Below are positions 6,276 to 8,193 of a stretch of 8,193 nucleotides of DNA, in pieces; within the stretch, counting starts at the first letter, position 1, and each line of letters opens with the position of its first letter. The position numbers and the translations under genes are program-made. Source of the stretch: Planctomycetota bacterium (GTDB taxonomy: Bacteria; Planctomycetota; MHYJ01; JACPRB01); the NCBI GenBank assembly GCA_023261405.1, contig JAHFOZ010000233.1:1-8193 (forward strand). Direction: 5' to 3'. The notes under the pieces are model-generated. The model made no database searches. It was not told the origin of the DNA and saw nothing but the letters and a program-made list of their open reading frames with translations.

Positions 6276-6477
6276 GGCCTCAACGCAGAGGACACGGAGA
6301 GTACGGAGATCCCAGAGGCAGTCACCGCCGAGCCCATCGAGGCCACGAAGTCGGGCCCCAACGCCACACCCCATCCCCTCCGTTCCATGGGTTCTGTTTC
6401 CTCCGTGAACTCCGCGGCGAGGTCCCCGGGTATTTCCCGTCGTCTCCGTTCTCTCCGTGTCCTCTGTGGTGAATTCC
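6276..6477. repeat. Long intergenic inverted repeat of the 'cgcagaggacacggag' family
   Basis: The 202-base gap between two convergent genes is mostly one inverted repeat. Arms 6282-6309 and 6443-6470 are complementary at 25 of 28 positions; the shared core is cagaggacacggagag, whose complement ctctccgtgtcctctg is at 6451-6466. Between them lie further family-typical segments, including ctccgtgaactccgcggcga (6401-6420) and tcccctccgttccatgg (6374-6390). The same core occurs in the other convergent gap at 1449-1559. Minus-strand translation gives the Arg/Thr-rich and FTEETEP-like peptide that such repeats commonly produce when mis-annotated as genes. A role as bidirectional terminator or mRNA end protector is plausible given its location; mobility as a miniature repeat is also possible, though no target duplication was seen. 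Confidence 0.75.
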
Positions 6478-8193
6478 TCACTCCTTCGGCAGCTTGAGCT
6501 TCGTGAAGTACGCCTTCCACTCCTTCTCCATCGCCTCGGCGTCGGCGGCGAAGACGGAGTCGTAGGTCTCCTGCGGGGTCTTGCCGTCGCGCATGGCCCC
6601 GAAGTAGGCGTCGATGCGGCCGCGGTACTTCCCCTGCTCGAACTCGAAGAAGAAGTGGATCATCGACCAGGCCTGGGCGTAGCGCATGCCGATCATCGGG
6701 CCGTAGAACTCGCGCGGCGTCTCCGTCATGATCTTCGCGAAGGGCACGGTCAGGCCGGCCGCCAGCCCCAGCTTGAGGTTCTGGAGACGCCCGGCCTGGA
6801 CGAGCCCCGTGGCCGTGACCTTCCCCTTCTCCACGCGGATCGCCCCCATGTACTCGGCCATCCCCTCGTTGAACCAGAAGGGCGGCGTGTCCGGGAGGAG
6901 CAGCATCGTGAACTGGTGGAAGGACTCGTGGTACAGCGTGTGGAGGCTCTCCTGGAGGTCCAGCGCCTCGAAGAGCACCAGCTCGTTCAGGTTGGGCCGG
7001 AAGACCCCCAGCGTGTTCTCCCCGCGCTGCTCCGAGAGGAGCGTGAAGTAGGTGTAGTAGTTCTCCGCCGTGTTGAAGATCGCCACCCGCGGCTTGCCCC
7101 GCGGCGCCCCCTGCCGCGAGGGCTTGAACGTCCGGGCGAAGAAATCGTACGCGGCCTCCAGGCGCTCCCCGTATGCCTTCGCCGCCTCCGCGCTGATGTC
7201 GGTGACGATGGCGTAATGCGGGGTCTCGTGCTCGAAACGGCAGCCCAGGTCCTTCGGGCCCCGCGCCTCCGAGGTGTAGGCCCGCAGGTAGTGGTGCGCC
7301 TCGGCGTTCGCCGGGGAGAGCCGCAGCGCGAGGTGGAGATCCTCCAGGTGAGAGGACTCCGCCTTCCAGAATCCCAGCCGCGCCCGGGCCACGTACGCCG
7401 GGGCGTAGTCCGGCTTCGCGGCGATCGCGCGCTCGATGGCGGCGGCCGCCCCCTTCAGGTCCATGGCGCGGAGCAGGCGCTCGGCCTCCATCAGGAGCGC
7501 CTCGGGGAAGTCGGGGAAGAACTCCAGCGCCTTCGCCACGTCCTCCCGCACGCGGGAGTGCTCCTGGCGCTCCTCGTGGATCTGGGCGCGCAGGTAGTGG
7601 GACGCGGGGACGTCGGGGTACTTCGCGATCAGCGCCTCCAGGTCCTTCAGGCACTCCTTGACGTCGAACCGCGAGCCGTCCGCATGGCCGCTGGTGACGA
7701 GCAGCGGGGCCAGCCGCCTCTTGAGGTCGCGGTATTTCTCCTGGTCGGTCCAGACCTTGATCCGGCCGTAGAAGCGCGGGTCGTCCGCCTCCAGGAGCCC
7801 GAGGTCCACGGGCACCACCATCGCGTCGGCGATGGCCTGGATCCGGCGTTCCTCGATCCGGGCGAGATCGTCGTCGACGGCGCGGCGGAGGAGCACTTCC
7901 ATCTCGCTCAGGCGTTTCTCCAGGTCGGCCGCCTGCATCTTGCCGTGGACCACGAGCGGGGCGTGGATTCTCAGCTTCCCCCTGGCGATCTGGAAAGCGA
8001 AGAGCCCCTCCTGGTCCACCTCCTCGATGGACGCCCGCGGGTCCTCGACCGCCAGCGCCTCCTTCCCGTCGATGTTCAGCCGGAACTTCCGCGATCGGAC
8101 GAGGAGGCGGATCTCCTGGGTCCGGCCCGCGGCCAGCTTCCCCTCCGCATTCCGCGCGAGCTCTTTGCGCGACCCCTTCCTGCTCCTGGAGGG
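6478..8193 (-). CDS. TPR-containing gluzincin metalloprotease, DUF1570/peptidase MA-like, 5' partial
   Basis: The frame stays open from the stop at 6478 to the right edge, so the N-terminus lies outside the window; GTG 8019 is only an internal candidate start and the coding sequence upstream of it is protein-like. Numbering from that GTG (513 residues): upstream residues plus 1-27 (RLLVRSRKFRLNIDGKEA, then LFAFQIARGKLRIHAPLVVH) resemble the end of a LamG-like or DUF1080-like beta-sandwich. Residues 30-60 are a charged helix. Residues about 120-245 form TPR-like helices (ASHYLRAQIHEE, YAPAYVARARLGFWKAE, NAEAHHYLRAY). Residues about 265-505 are a zinc peptidase domain: HYAIVTD, YHESFH with H364, E365 and H368, then WFNEGMAEY with E385 as the likely third ligand, and MRYAQAWSMIHFFFE. 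This matches the HExxH plus NEG pattern of gluzincins and the layout of DUF1570-type proteins. The substrate is unknown; secretion cannot be judged without the N-terminus. It converges on the anti-sigma operon. Confidence 0.82.
   Translation of the reverse strand, partial: PSRSRKGSRKELARNAEGKLAAGRTQEIRLLVRSRKFRLNIDGKEALAVEDPRASIEEVDQEGLFAFQIARGKLRIHAPLVVHGKMQAADLEKRLSEMEVLLRRAVDDDLARIEERRIQAIADAMVVPVDLGLLEADDPRFYGRIKVWTDQEKYRDLKRRLAPLLVTSGHADGSRFDVKECLKDLEALIAKYPDVPASHYLRAQIHEERQEHSRVREDVAKALEFFPDFPEALLMEAERLLRAMDLKGAAAAIERAIAAKPDYAPAYVARARLGFWKAESSHLEDLHLALRLSPANAEAHHYLRAYTSEARGPKDLGCRFEHETPHYAIVTDISAEAAKAYGERLEAAYDFFARTFKPSRQGAPRGKPRVAIFNTAENYYTYFTLLSEQRGENTLGVFRPNLNELVLFEALDLQESLHTLYHESFHQFTMLLLPDTPPFWFNEGMAEYMGAIRVEKGKVTATGLVQAGRLQNLKLGLAAGLTVPFAKIMTETPREFYGPMIGMRYAQAWSMIHFFFEFEQGKYRGRIDAYFGAMRDGKTPQETYDSVFAADAEAMEKEWKAYFTKLKLPKE

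Noticed and set aside
3675..6374. A roughly 900-codon minus-strand open frame opposite the anti-sigma-like gene
   Set aside because: Its translation has no recognisable domain and is rich in Arg, Leu, Gly, Ala and His. It is the antisense shadow of a GC-rich gene with clear domains on the + strand.
6276..6477. CRISPR array or tandem repeat in the convergent gap
   Set aside because: The repeated segments are inverted, imperfect and few, with no regular spacer length and no cas genes nearby.
6056..7654. A 532-codon minus-strand frame across the repeat and the DUF1570-like gene
   Set aside because: It is a shadow frame of the metalloprotease gene running on through the intergenic repeat; the Arg/Thr-rich and FTEETEP-like part is the usual translation of this repeat family, not a protein.
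1..8193. A defence island built around the ARPP-1-like domain
   Set aside because: No nuclease, toxin, NADase, reverse transcriptase or other effector was recognised, and the context is sigma/anti-sigma regulation rather than a defence cassette.

Overview
The window is very GC-rich, with G or C dominating third codon positions, so long stop-free shadow frames run on both strands. It reads as chromosomal sequence from an environmental bacterium. Four features recall Planctomycetota and similar large-genome phyla such as Acidobacteriota or Myxococcota: a DUF1570-like metalloprotease with repeats, an anti-sigma zinc finger fused to HEAT repeats, a PDZ-M6 metalloprotease, and intergenic 'cgcagaggacacggag' repeats. 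This placement is an inference and no marker gene is present.

Layout. (1) 1-1430 (+): the 3' part of a PDZ plus M6-type zinc metalloprotease gene that enters from the left edge. (2) 1431-1564: a short convergent gap with a degenerate inverted repeat. (3) 1565-2536 (-): a cation diffusion facilitator (Zn/Cd/Co efflux class). (4) 2537-2701: a divergent promoter region. (5) 2702-6275 (+): a compact operon of three genes, namely an ECF-type sigma factor, a 122-residue exported or membrane-anchored protein of unknown function, and an 848-residue membrane-spanning anti-sigma-like protein. (6) 6276-6477: a second convergent gap with a long, well-conserved inverted repeat of the same family. (7) 6478-8193 (-): the 3' part of a gene for a TPR-containing gluzincin metalloprotease, open to the right edge.

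The central operon is the most interesting part. The large protein has an N-terminal zf-HC2 anti-sigma finger (C3, H29, C33, C36) and one membrane helix (about 108-126). An extracytoplasmic part follows, made of GY/W-type short repeats, a region that looks like an ARPP-1 domain (a family discussed in prokaryotic conflict-system contexts), HEAT repeats and a WW-containing tail. The likely model is a one-protein transmembrane sensor and anti-sigma factor controlling the upstream sigma factor, with the small coupled protein as partner. The stimulus and the function of the ARPP-1-like part are unknown. The junction of the first two genes has an A7 run at which a -1 shift would fuse the sigma factor to the membrane protein; this is noted as a speculative possibility.

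The flanking genes (two metalloproteases and a metal exporter) face away from or into the operon and need not be functionally linked. No RNA genes, CRISPR arrays, transposases or att sites were recognised.
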